A stretch of 64,000 nt of DNA from NCBI RefSeq assembly GCF_001748145.1, contig NZ_BCQA01000001.1, positions 3,250,501-3,314,500 on the forward strand, written 5' to 3'. The position numbers were made by a program, and so were the translations under genes. The stretch comes from Bosea sp. BIWAKO-01 (GTDB taxonomy: Bacteria; Pseudomonadota; Alphaproteobacteria; Rhizobiales; Beijerinckiaceae). Shown one piece after another: positions 1-8,049 of the stretch; the first letter of the stretch is position 1; each line of letters starts with the position of its first letter. The notes under the pieces were generated by a model. It was not told the DNA's origin. It searched no databases and saw only the letters and a list, made by a program, of their open reading frames with translations.

Positions 1-1949
1 GTGTAGAAATCGCTCGAATACAGGTTGGCGACACCTGCGGCTGACGGCGGCGGCGGTTCAAGCGTGATCAGGTCGTAGCGATCCGGGTTGCGCAGAAGCT
101 CGCGACGCCCGTCGCGCAGGCGAATGTCGAGCCGCGGATCGGTCGCGGCCTGGAAGCTGCCCTCGAAATTCGGTGCCGCCCGGATGACGCTCGGCAGCAA
201 CTCGGCAACGACGCGCTGTTCCAGGCCGGGATAAGTCAGCAGCGCACCCGCGGTGATGCCGGTACCAAAACCGATCACCAAAGCCGATTTCGGCTCGCGG
301 TTGTGAATGATCAGCGGCAGCAGCGCCTGCATTCGCATGTAGCGCAGGGACGGCATCGCATCGCCGGAATTGGAGACACCCTGGATGTAGAGACGGCGGA
401 AGCGGTTTCGGCCCGAGCTGCGCTCGACGACGGCGACCGTGCCGCCCAGGCCCTCGTCATAGAACGTGAGGTTCGCGCCGCGGGCGCCGGGCAGCAGTTT
501 GGCGAGGCGATCGGATGGCAGGAGGACGGCGGTCGCGCATGTGACAGCGCTGATCGCGAGCGCCGCGATCCAGGCCATTGAGCCGGAGCGCCGTTCGCGC
601 AAGGCGGCGATCGCGCCCACCAGAGCGGCGGCGACGGCGAGTATCGCGAGCGTGCGGACGAGGCCGAGTGCGGGAATGAGGACGAAGCCGGTGAGGGCGC
701 TGCCAAGAATGCCGCCAAGGGTATTCAAGGCGATGATCATGCCAACGCCGCGCCCGATATGTCGGGGATCGACGATCAGGCGCAACGCTGCTGGAAAGGC
801 CGCGCCAAGGAACAATGTGCTGGGAAGGACGACGCAGATCGCGGCGACGGCAAATCGGGCGGACATGCCGGCGAAGGCATTGCCTGTGAGATTCAGCGCT
901 GCTGCCTCGACGAGGCCCTGGAACTGGCTCAACCAGGGGCCGAGCACGGCGATGGCCAGAGCGGCCGACAGGCCAGCCCCCGCGATGAGCAGGCCGAAGA
1001 CGCTCCATGGCTTCGTGACGCGATCGGCCCAGCGCGCGAAAATGGCCGCGCCCAGTGCGAGCCCGGTGAGGTAGGTTGCGAGCAGGACGGAGAAGGCGAA
1101 GCTGCGCGTGCTCATGAAGGGCACGATCGTCTGCGACCACACCACCTCGTAACCGAGCGCGATGCCTCCCGCGACCGAGTAGAGCGCGATGGCCAGCGCG
1201 GCCGAACGCGAGAAGCTGCTATCGGTCGGCTTGACCGCGTCGACGCTCGCGACGCTTGCCTTCGGGTTCATCGCGAACGCCGCAAGGGCCGCAACCAGGC
1301 AGATTGCGGCGGCCACGAGCGCCGAGCCGCGCATGCCGACCGCGGGAATGACAAGGAACGATGCGAGCAGGGCGCCGGCGATGGCGCCCGCCGTGTTGGC
1401 TGCATACAGGCGCCCGCCAACTTGCCCGATCCCTTGGCGCTGGGGGGCGGCGAAACGTGTCAGTGCAGGCAGCGTGCCGCCCATTAGGACGGCCGGCAAG
1501 CCGACGAGCGCGAACACCATCGCCCAGGCGAGCAGTGGGCTGGTCAGTTCGAGGCGGGCAAAGAGCGGGGCTGCCTGCGACAGGCCGAGTGTCGCAGCAA
1601 TGGCGAGAATGGCGACGCCACCCTCGAGAGCAGCATAGAGACGCAAGGGCTGTTGGCTGCGATCGGCGATACGGCCGAAGATCAGACCGCCGGCTGCCAG
1701 GCCGGCGAAGAAGGCACTGATGCCGGTCGTCACCGCGTAGACCTCGACCCCGACCACGGTCGAGAGCTGCCTGATCCAGATCACCTGGAGGATCAGCGCG
1801 GCGGCGCCGGAGATGAACAACAGGCCGGCGGGCAGGGCGAGCGAAGCATGAACGGCAAGGGCGGCGCGATCCGGGATCGCCTTAGCGCCGCGACGCCGCC
1901 TCGACGCATCTGTCCCAACACTCATGCCGGATTCCAGCCCTAGGCTCAT
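1..1949 (-). CDS. Fused MFS-like / spermidine synthase-like membrane protein (3' end cut by window edge)
   Basis: An open frame of about 649 codons runs leftward off the window, so the C-terminus is missing. The first ~480 residues are a series of hydrophobic segments rich in Gly/Ala/Leu, like an MFS or fused 'spermidine synthase' membrane half. The last ~170 visible residues resemble the aminopropyltransferase fold: a Rossmann-like stretch VIGFGTGITAGALL, followed by DPRLDIRLRDGRREL and DLITLEPPPP. Fused proteins of this kind are common in bacteria and their substrate is mostly unknown; polyamine synthesis is not proven for them. Two in-frame ATGs lie at 1949 and 1925; neither has a strong ribosome site, and I used the longer. 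It reads in the same direction as the downstream sulfatase, whose end is 58 bases upstream of this start. Confidence 0.85.
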   Translation of the reverse strand, partial: MSLGLESGMSVGTDASRRRRGAKAIPDRAALAVHASLALPAGLLFISGAAALILQVIWIRQLSTVVGVEVYAVTTGISAFFAGLAAGGLIFGRIADRSQQPLRLYAALEGGVAILAIAATLGLSQAAPLFARLELTSPLLAWAMVFALVGLPAVLMGGTLPALTRFAAPQRQGIGQVGGRLYAANTAGAIAGALLASFLVIPAVGMRGSALVAAAICLVAALAAFAMNPKASVASVDAVKPTDSSFSRSAALAIALYSVAGGIALGYEVVWSQTIVPFMSTRSFAFSVLLATYLTGLALGAAIFARWADRVTKPWSVFGLLIAGAGLSAALAIAVLGPWLSQFQGLVEAAALNLTGNAFAGMSARFAVAAICVVLPSTLFLGAAFPAALRLIVDPRHIGRGVGMIIALNTLGGILGSALTGFVLIPALGLVRTLAILAVAAALVGAIAALRERRSGSMAWIAALAISAVTCATAVLLPSDRLAKLLPGARGANLTFYDEGLGGTVAVVERSSGRNRFRRLYIQGVSNSGDAMPSLRYMRMQALLPLIIHNREPKSALVIGFGTGITAGALLTYPGLEQRVVAELLPSVIRAAPNFEGSFQAATDPRLDIRLRDGRRELLRNPDRYDLITLEPPPPSAAGVANLYSSDFY

Positions 1950-2006
1950 CTTCAGGAGTTCGGCCGGCGCTCGCGACGCCGGCCGCAACATAGCAGAGCT
2001 ACAAGG

Positions 2007-3599
2007 TCACTCTAGACCGCGCTTCCTGAACGACTCGTCGATCTTTCTGTCGACCTGCTTGCGGACCTGATCGACGCCGAAGCTCGCGGGGCGCTGGCTC
2101 GGCGGATATTCGACGAAGCTCTCGAGAAACTGCGTGGCTTTCATCACTCCTTGGCCGGCGAGATAGGCGTTCTCGGTCCGCCACTGATCGTACCCGCTGC
2201 CGGAGATCTCCGCATGCTCGTAGGGGTCCATGCGCAGATTGAACATCTTGGGCAGGCGCAGGGGGGTGAAGGGATTCGCCCAGACATCCATCTGGCCAGG
2301 CTGCTCCTGCTTTTCGAAGACGAGTTTCCAGTTGTCGAAGCGCATGGCGACGAGAGCGCCATCGTCGTTGAAATAGTAGAACTCGTTGCGCGCGCTCTTG
2401 TCGGACTTCCCCGTGAGATAGTCGATCTGGTTGTAGCCATCGAGATGGTTCCGGAAGGTCGTCGGATTGCCTTGCGGCTGCCAGCCCTTGAGAAGGCGGT
2501 CCTTCACGCCGGTATCGCCTGCAGCGGCAAGCAGAGTCGGGAACCAGTCGAGGCCCGAGACGATGCCGTTGGCGATTTCGCCCGGCTTGACCTGGCCTGG
2601 CCAGCGGACCATCGCCGGGACGCGGAACGCGCCTTCCCAGTTCGTATCCTTTTCCGAGCGGAACGGTGTGGTCGCAGCGTCCGGCCAGGTGAAGGCGTTG
2701 GGACCATTATCCGTCGTGAAGACGACGATCGTGTTGTTGGCGATGCCGAGATCGTCGAGCGTCTTCAGCAGCTTGCCGACATTCTGGTCCATCTCCCACA
2801 TGCCATCGGCGTATTCGTTGCCCGCCATGCCGCTCTTACCGCGAAATTCCGGCCGCACATGCGTGAAGACGTGCATGCGGGTGAAATTCATCCAGGTGAA
2901 GAACGGCTTGTTGGCGCGCACCTGCCTCTGCATGAAGTCGATCGCGGAGCCGGTGGTCTCGTCGTCGACGGTCTCCATGCGCTTGCGCGTCAGCGGGCCC
3001 GTGTCTTCGATCTTGCCGTCGGCGGAGGTCCTGAGAACACCGCGCGGGGACATCAGCTTGACGAATGTCGGATCGTCCTTCGGCCAATTGGGCCGTTCAG
3101 GCTCTTCCTCCGCGTTCAAATGATAGAGGTTACCGAAGAACTCATCGAAGCCGTGATTGGTCGGCAGATACTCGTCCTTGTCGCCAAGGTGGTTCTTGCC
3201 AAACTGGCCGGTGGCGTAGCCGAGCGGCTTCAGCGCCTGGGCGATGGTGATATCGCCCTTCTGCAGGCCGACTGGGGCGCCGGGGATGCCAACCTTCGAA
3301 AGGCCCGTGCGCAGTGGCGTCTGCCCGGTGATGAAGGAGGATCTCCCCGCCGTGCAGCTGTTCTCGGCGTAGTAGTCCGTGAACATCATGCCTTCCCGGG
3401 CGAGGCGGTCGATGTTCGGCGTCTTGTAACCGACCACCCCATGCGTATAGGCGCTGATGTTGGCCTGGCCGACATCGTCGCCGAAAATGACGAGGATATT
3501 GGGTTTGGCGGGAGGCGCAGTCTGGGCCTTCGCTGCTCCGCCGGAGAGCCCTAGCGTCAGTGCCAGGGCTGCGGCGGCCATGAACTTGTGGCGTTCCAT
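2007..3599 (-). CDS. Secreted arylsulfatase-family sulfatase, formylglycine type
   Basis: A 530-residue type I sulfatase (alkaline phosphatase superfamily). It starts with a Sec-type signal peptide ending near residue 26 (AKA-Q), followed by the metal-binding opening NILVIFGDDVG. The core motif CTAGR near residue 82 fits the C-x-A/P-x-R sulfatase signature, whose Cys is converted to formylglycine. The GKNHLGD stretch carries further conserved catalytic residues. The likely role is hydrolysis of a sulfate ester in the periplasm; the substrate cannot be told. I chose ATG 3599 over the TTG at 3602 because GGGAG lies six bases upstream. No maturation enzyme gene is present in the window. A clear paralogue lies at 49615-51318, sharing long stretches such as GYATGQFGKNHLGDK. 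Confidence 0.93.
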   Translation of the reverse strand: MERHKFMAAAALALTLGLSGGAAKAQTAPPAKPNILVIFGDDVGQANISAYTHGVVGYKTPNIDRLAREGMMFTDYYAENSCTAGRSSFITGQTPLRTGLSKVGIPGAPVGLQKGDITIAQALKPLGYATGQFGKNHLGDKDEYLPTNHGFDEFFGNLYHLNAEEEPERPNWPKDDPTFVKLMSPRGVLRTSADGKIEDTGPLTRKRMETVDDETTGSAIDFMQRQVRANKPFFTWMNFTRMHVFTHVRPEFRGKSGMAGNEYADGMWEMDQNVGKLLKTLDDLGIANNTIVVFTTDNGPNAFTWPDAATTPFRSEKDTNWEGAFRVPAMVRWPGQVKPGEIANGIVSGLDWFPTLLAAAGDTGVKDRLLKGWQPQGNPTTFRNHLDGYNQIDYLTGKSDKSARNEFYYFNDDGALVAMRFDNWKLVFEKQEQPGQMDVWANPFTPLRLPKMFNLRMDPYEHAEISGSGYDQWRTENAYLAGQGVMKATQFLESFVEYPPSQRPASFGVDQVRKQVDRKIDESFRKRGLE

Positions 3600-3709
3600 C
3601 AATCACTCCCGGTGCCGGATCGACGCTCCGGGCCAGCTCGACAGAGATGCCGAACATGGCCCAGGCGCGCCGGGCGAGGGTCGCATGGCATCCGCAGAGG
3701 CTTAAGCCT

Positions 3710-3726
3710 GTAACTGTTACGGTAAC
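3710..3726. promoter_or_regulatory. Triple GTAAC half-site, candidate operator upstream of the sulfatase
   Basis: GTAAC-T-GTTAC-G-GTAAC: three adjoining half-sites that form two overlapping palindromes, 111-127 bases upstream of the sulfatase start. A related arrangement sits at 5025-5047. The binding protein is unknown. Confidence 0.4.
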
Positions 3727-3750
3727 CTGCGAGGGCGGTGGCTGATCTGC

Positions 3751-4569
3751 TCAGCCGGCAAGGGCCTTTGACACGGATTGGACGGCCCGCGCGGCGATCA
3801 TGTCGATGGTGCTCGCGCATGGCACGTCGCGTTCGATCTCATCGACGAAATCGGAGCAGATGATCTCTCCGCTGCGCAGATCGGTCGCGCACCAGGAAAA
3901 GCGCTGGCCGGTCGACATTGGATGGACCGCGATATCGAGAGCGTAAGTCTCGTCGGGGTGCAGGAGGAGTTTGCTGATCGCGATCGCGGCGGCTCTGCGC
4001 TCGGCAGACGGCATCGCGAACAGCCTGAAGCCGGCTGAGACGAGCCGCTTCATGATGGTTTCGATGAACAGGTCGCCATGAGTTGCCGCAAGCCGGGCCG
4101 CGCGGTCCGTCAGGTTCTTGATGATGATTGTCGGCAGGCTGGCGCTGGCGGACGCGATCCTGGCTGCCTCGGCGGCGAAGGCCGGTTTCGTGGAGCCATT
4201 TCCTGACGGCCGCCACGTAAAGGATGGAACGTAGCTGCCGGGCGGCATCGCGATTCTGATGGGTGCGCTTGCTCCCGCCGTCTCGTAATAGGTTGCCAGT
4301 GCCGAGCGCAGGCGTGTCGCCTCGATCCGCACGATCGGGTCCGTGCCAGGGTCGAAACTGTCGTCGCGGCCGAAGACGTCGACGCCGATCGAGTAGGCTT
4401 TGATCCGGTCCGAATGGCCCGAAACGGTTTGCGTGACGACGAAGGAGAGGAAGCGCCGGTTGCGCTCGGAAAGGCGCAACGCCTCATGAGCGAGCAGGGT
4501 GTCCAACGCTGCAAGGATGAGTTGGGGAGGAGGATTCCCGTCATGCAGCCTTGCAATGCGCCCGCCCAT
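3751..4569 (-). CDS. Winged-helix plus TolB-like domain protein, adenylate-cyclase-associated type without cyclase domain
   Basis: 272 residues. The N-terminal ~115 residues match the winged-helix-like region found at the front of many rhizobial adenylate cyclase or TolB/TPR proteins. Diagnostic pieces are RNRRFLSFVV, the run IKAYSIGVDVFGR, then SFDPGTDPIVRIEA, and PPGSYVPSF. The C-terminal half (about 125-272) looks like a degenerate TolB/FlgO-type domain (PTIIIKNLTD, GFRLFAMPS). There is no class III cyclase domain and no TPR array, so it is shorter than its usual relatives. It may be a stand-alone DNA-binding regulator, possibly of the neighbouring sulfatase, which follows in the same direction 151 bases further on. 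ATG 4569 was preferred to GTG 4572 because GAGG lies upstream at good spacing. Function is inferred only from domain similarity. Confidence 0.7.
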   Translation of the reverse strand: MGGRIARLHDGNPPPQLILAALDTLLAHEALRLSERNRRFLSFVVTQTVSGHSDRIKAYSIGVDVFGRDDSFDPGTDPIVRIEATRLRSALATYYETAGASAPIRIAMPPGSYVPSFTWRPSGNGSTKPAFAAEAARIASASASLPTIIIKNLTDRAARLAATHGDLFIETIMKRLVSAGFRLFAMPSAERRAAAIAISKLLLHPDETYALDIAVHPMSTGQRFSWCATDLRSGEIICSDFVDEIERDVPCASTIDMIAARAVQSVSKALAG

Positions 4570-4696
4570 CACTCGCCTCGACAGCTAGGAGTGGAGAAAA
4601 CCCGCAATTCGTCCCTGAAAGCGCGATGATGCCTCGCGAGTCAGCATGGAGCAAGACAGTATTCGATGAATTTCGCCAGAATCCGGTGCTTCTCCC

Positions 4697-4948
4697 TTAA
4701 GAAAGCGCTAGCCGGATCAAGATATCTTGTTCTGTCGCGGAGACGAGGGCCTCGTATTCCCTGGCTCGCGCTGGGCCGACTGGCAGTGTCGATTTCGTCC
4801 AATAGGCTTCAGCCTCACAGGCAGCCTCATAAGCCTCGCACAGCTCTGCAAAGCCGGAGTCGCGGGCGAACCTTTCCCGCAGCTCGGCGCGCCGTTCCGG
4901 CCAGCGCAGCAGCAGCCTCGTCAGTCCACGCTTTTGCGCCTGTTCCAT
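4697..4948 (-). CDS. Small hypothetical protein
   Basis: An 83-residue, mostly helical, charged protein with no signal peptide or membrane segment (starts MEQAQKRGL, contains RWPERRAELRERFA). The start at 4948 is supported by GGAGG five bases upstream; an ATG at 4993 has no such site. I do not recognise the family. It sits upstream of the regulator and sulfatase in the same direction, and its upstream region carries a GTAAC repeat like the one before the sulfatase, which hints at shared control. Confidence 0.55.
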   Translation of the reverse strand: MEQAQKRGLTRLLLRWPERRAELRERFARDSGFAELCEAYEAACEAEAYWTKSTLPVGPARAREYEALVSATEQDILIRLALS

Positions 4949-5024
4949 GGCAGCCTCCGGCCGAAGCGCTGAGGGCCCGCATCTGTGGTGCATACTGCCA
5001 GTGTGGCGCCGTTTTGCGCGGCTG

Positions 5025-5047
5025 GAACTGTTGCCTGTAACGGTAAC
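5025..5047. promoter_or_regulatory. GTAAC repeat, second copy of the candidate operator
   Basis: GTAAC-G-GTAAC at 5037-5047, preceded by the degenerate dyad GGAAC-T-GTTGC at 5024-5034. Order and spacing resemble the triple half-site at 3710-3726. It lies about 90 bases upstream of the small gene ending at 4697. Confidence 0.35.
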
Positions 5048-5079
5048 GGGCAGACTGTGCCCTTGTGCGGCCGCGGAAC

Positions 5080-5114
5080 ATGAGCCCGCGTCATTCTGGG
5101 CGACGCGGGCTCAT
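5080..5114 (-). terminator. Hairpin downstream of the amidohydrolase
   Basis: Perfect 13-bp inverted repeat (ATGAGCCCGCGTC, 9-base loop, GACGCGGGCTCAT) starting 14 bases after the stop of the leftward M20 gene. There is no clear T tract, so it may act as a 3' end or RNA-stability structure rather than a classic terminator. Confidence 0.5.
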
Positions 5115-5127
5115 GGCGCGTGCAACT

Positions 5128-6342
5128 TCAGGCCGCTGCTGCTCGTAGATCCTCGCCGAGTTCTTCGCCGACGATATTCACCCAGTAGCGAATGCCGTCG
5201 GGAATGATCTCGTCGTTGAAGTCGAAGAGCGGCGTATGAAGCCCCTTGAAGGAGCCGTCCGCCTCGACGCCATTGCCGATGCGCATGAAGGCGCCCGGCT
5301 TGATCTGCATCATCTCGGCGAAATCCTCGGCCCCGGTTCCGGGCCGGATCGCGCCATTGACATTGTCGGCGCCGACCGACGCGGACGCAGCGGCCACTGC
5401 GACTGCGACCTGATCCGGCTGATTCCGCAAGGCGCTCGGTCCGCGCCGATAGGAAGTCTCCGCGGTGCAGCCCCAGGCTTGCGCGGTTGCCGCGGCAAGT
5501 TCGGCAATCCGTCGCTCGACCAGATCGCGGATTTCCGGCGCGTAGGTGCGCGCCGTGCCGCCGATGACGAGCTCCGCCGGGATGACATTGCTGGCTTCCG
5601 CCGAGCCGGCATGGACATAGCCGACGCTGATCACGGCTGTGTCTAGCGGCGCGACATTGCGTCCGATGATGCCCTGCAATCCGAGCACGAAATGGGCCTG
5701 GGCATAGGTGATGTCGGTCGAGAGGTGAGGCTGCGAGCCGCCATGCCCGCCGACACCGCGGAAGATCACCTGCCAGCTATCGGCAGCAGCCAGCATCGGG
5801 CCGTTGCACGTGCCGAAGGACGAGGCCGGCATGCCGGGTGAGTTATGCAGGCCGTAGATCGCATCGCAGGGGAAGCGCGCGAACAGCCCGTCCTTCAGCA
5901 TGGCGAGCGCTCCGCCGCGCCCTTCCTCGGCCGGCTGGAAGATCAGATTCACGCTCCCGGCGAAATCGGGATTCTCGGCGAGGTAGCGCGCCGCGCCGAG
6001 GAGCATGGTCGTGTGTCCGTCATGGCCGCAGGCATGCATGCGGCCCGGATTCTGCGACGCGTAGGGCAGCCCTGTCTCCTCGATGAGCGCAAGCGCGTCC
6101 ATGTCGGCGCGCAGCCCGATCGCGCCCTGGCCCGGCCGGCGGCCGCGGATGACGCCGACGACGCCCGTTCCACCGACGCCTTCCGTCACCTCGACGCCCC
6201 ATTCCCGGAGTTTGCCCGCGACCAGCGCGGCCGTGCGGTGTTCTTCCAGGCCAAGCTCCGGATGGGCATGGATGTCGCGCCGGATCGCCGTGAACTCAGC
6301 GTGATGCTGGTCGAGCCAGATATCGAACCGCGTTTTCGTCAT
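5128..6342 (-). CDS. M20-family amidohydrolase (hippurate hydrolase / N-acyl-amino-acid hydrolase type)
   Basis: A 404-residue cytoplasmic metallo-amidohydrolase of the M20D group. Visible motifs include RADMDALA, ACGHDGHT (metal His and Asp), FQPAEEGRGGA (catalytic and metal Glu pair) and HTPLFDFND near the C-terminus (metal His). The start is taken at ATG 6342 (MTKTRFDIWL), where the family homology begins; the open frame extends another 69 codons upstream with no family features. The family cleaves N-acyl amino acids such as hippurate or releases amino acids from conjugates; the exact substrate is not readable. It is transcribed divergently from hemN across a 309-base gap. Confidence 0.9.
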   Translation of the reverse strand: MTKTRFDIWLDQHHAEFTAIRRDIHAHPELGLEEHRTAALVAGKLREWGVEVTEGVGGTGVVGVIRGRRPGQGAIGLRADMDALALIEETGLPYASQNPGRMHACGHDGHTTMLLGAARYLAENPDFAGSVNLIFQPAEEGRGGALAMLKDGLFARFPCDAIYGLHNSPGMPASSFGTCNGPMLAAADSWQVIFRGVGGHGGSQPHLSTDITYAQAHFVLGLQGIIGRNVAPLDTAVISVGYVHAGSAEASNVIPAELVIGGTARTYAPEIRDLVERRIAELAAATAQAWGCTAETSYRRGPSALRNQPDQVAVAVAAASASVGADNVNGAIRPGTGAEDFAEMMQIKPGAFMRIGNGVEADGSFKGLHTPLFDFNDEIIPDGIRYWVNIVGEELGEDLRAAAA

Positions 6343-6651
6343 GTGTGGTCTGTTCCCCGTTTTCGTGCACGCAACTGCCGCGGCAAACCCGGGGGCTTGC
6401 CTCGGCAGCACCTGCGACGACAGCGCAGGCGGCGCGTGGCTTATTCCAGAAGAGGAGCCCGTGCTTGGCAAGAGCTCTGAGCGATGGGCGGAACTGCGTT
6501 GGGAGCCATGGCGGTCGCGCAAAGCCCAATCCTTTCGTGTCGGTGGCAAGCCTCATCGATCGTGGCGTTTGTCCTGGATCAAGGAGCGTCGGCCGGGCTG
6601 CGCTAGACACGGGCCATTGAAATCGACTCTGGCAAGACAGGGATACGTGTC
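6343..6651. other. Divergent intergenic region between amidohydrolase and hemN
   Basis: No supported gene in these 309 bases; the short frames here lack ribosome sites and family features. It should contain the promoters of both flanking genes, including the FNR/FixK-like site at 6569-6582. Confidence 0.6.
6569..6582 (+). promoter_or_regulatory. FNR/FixK-type box upstream of hemN
   Basis: TTGTC-CTGG-ATCAA fits the TTG-N8-CAA core of the TTGAT-N4-ATCAA anaerobox, with a perfect right half and two mismatches on the left. It is centred about 76 bases upstream of hemN. Oxygen-independent coproporphyrinogen oxidases are commonly under FNR/FixK control in alphaproteobacteria. Confidence 0.5.
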
Positions 6652-8001
6652 ATGACCGATGTCCGGGCGCAGTATTTCGACGAACGCCTTCCGCGCTACA
6701 CCAGCTACCCGACGGCTCCGCACTTCACGGGCGAGGTTGGGGCGGGGAGCTATGGCGATTGGCTGCAGGCGCTGAGGTCCGGAACGAAGGCCTCGCTCTA
6801 TCTCCACATCCCGTTCTGCCGCTCGATGTGCTGGTATTGCGGCTGCCACACCACGGTTGCCCTGCGTGATCAGCCAATCGCCGATTATCTCGCAGTCCTG
6901 AACCGCGAGATCGAGCTCGTTGCCGATCGGCTCACCGCGCCGCTGCAGGTCCAGCATGTCCATTTTGGCGGTGGCACGCCGACGATTGTCACGCCCGAGG
7001 AATTCTTCGGGCTGGTTGCGCTCCTGCGGCAGCGTTTTGCCATCGATCCCCACGCCGAGATCGCCGTCGAGATCGACCCCCGCAGGCTGACAAAAGCCAT
7101 GACCGAGGCACTGGCCGCGTCGGGCGTCAACCGGGCGAGCCTCGGCATACAGAGCTTCGACCCAGTGGTGCAGAAGGCGATCAACCGCATCCAGAGCGTC
7201 GAGCAGACGGCAGGGGTCGCCGCCGGGCTCAGAGCGGCTGGCATCAGCGGCTTGAATTTCGACCTGATCTACGGCCTGCCGAAACAGACCGTCAAATCCT
7301 GCATCGAGACGGTCGAGCGCTGCGTCACGCTGCGGCCGGACCGCCTCTCGGTCTTCGGCTATGCCCATGTGCCCGGCTTCAAGAAGCATCAGCGCAGGAT
7401 CGACGAGAGCGATCTGCCTGACGGTCCCGAGCGCCATGAGCAGGCCGAGGCGATCGCCCAGGCGCTGGTCGCCGCCGGCTATATCCGCGTCGGCCTCGAT
7501 CATTTCGCCCTGCCGGACGATGCGATGGGGCAGGCGCGGGCGGACGGTGCGCTACGCCGCAATTTCCAGGGCTACACCACCGACGGCGCCGAGGCGCTGA
7601 TCGGCTTCGGCGCCTCGGCGATCGGCCGCCTTCCCGCCGGTTATGTCCAGAACGAGGTGGTCAACGGCCGCTACGCCGAGCGTGTGCTGAGCGGGGCATT
7701 GGCCACGGCCAAGGGCTTCCGGCTCAGTGCTGACGACCGGCTGCGTGCCGAGCTGATCGAACGCCTGATGTGCGATTTCACGGTCGATATCGGCGCCGTC
7801 TGCGCCAAGCACAAGGCGAGCCCGGAGGATCTGGCGCCGTCCTTCCCGCGACTGAAGGCGCTGGCGCGGGACGGGGTCATTCGCTTCGATGGCAGCCGCG
7901 TGCTGATGCCGGAGTATTCGCGCCTGCTTGTCCGCAAGGTGGCCTCGGTCTTCGATGCCTATCTCGCTCAGCCGGGGCGCAGCTACAGCCGCTCCGTCTG
8001 A
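6652..8001 (+). CDS. hemN: Oxygen-independent coproporphyrinogen III oxidase (radical SAM)
   Basis: 449 residues, typical HemN length. The N-terminus (YFDERLPRYTSYPTAPHF) is the conserved HemN opening. The radical-SAM cluster motif is C56-x3-C60-x2-C63 followed by GC, within LHIPFCRSMCWYCGC. The SAM-binding glycine stretch FGGGTPT follows, and GIQSFDPVVQKAINRIQ is also typical. The enzyme converts coproporphyrinogen III to protoporphyrinogen IX without oxygen, in the cytoplasm. AGGGA upstream of ATG 6652 supports the start. The upstream FNR-like box suggests induction under low oxygen. Confidence 0.96.
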   Translation: MTDVRAQYFDERLPRYTSYPTAPHFTGEVGAGSYGDWLQALRSGTKASLYLHIPFCRSMCWYCGCHTTVALRDQPIADYLAVLNREIELVADRLTAPLQVQHVHFGGGTPTIVTPEEFFGLVALLRQRFAIDPHAEIAVEIDPRRLTKAMTEALAASGVNRASLGIQSFDPVVQKAINRIQSVEQTAGVAAGLRAAGISGLNFDLIYGLPKQTVKSCIETVERCVTLRPDRLSVFGYAHVPGFKKHQRRIDESDLPDGPERHEQAEAIAQALVAAGYIRVGLDHFALPDDAMGQARADGALRRNFQGYTTDGAEALIGFGASAIGRLPAGYVQNEVVNGRYAERVLSGALATAKGFRLSADDRLRAELIERLMCDFTVDIGAVCAKHKASPEDLAPSFPRLKALARDGVIRFDGSRVLMPEYSRLLVRKVASVFDAYLAQPGRSYSRSV

Positions 8002-8049
8002 GCGCAGAGTGCTTCGGCGGCGCAGTGGGGTGCCAAGGATGCGTCGCGT

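Noticed and set aside
2151..3554. 467-codon rightward open frame
   Set aside because: Antisense to the first sulfatase, which has clear catalytic motifs in its own frame.
6553..7503. 316-codon leftward open frame
   Set aside because: Antisense to hemN, no recognisable protein features.
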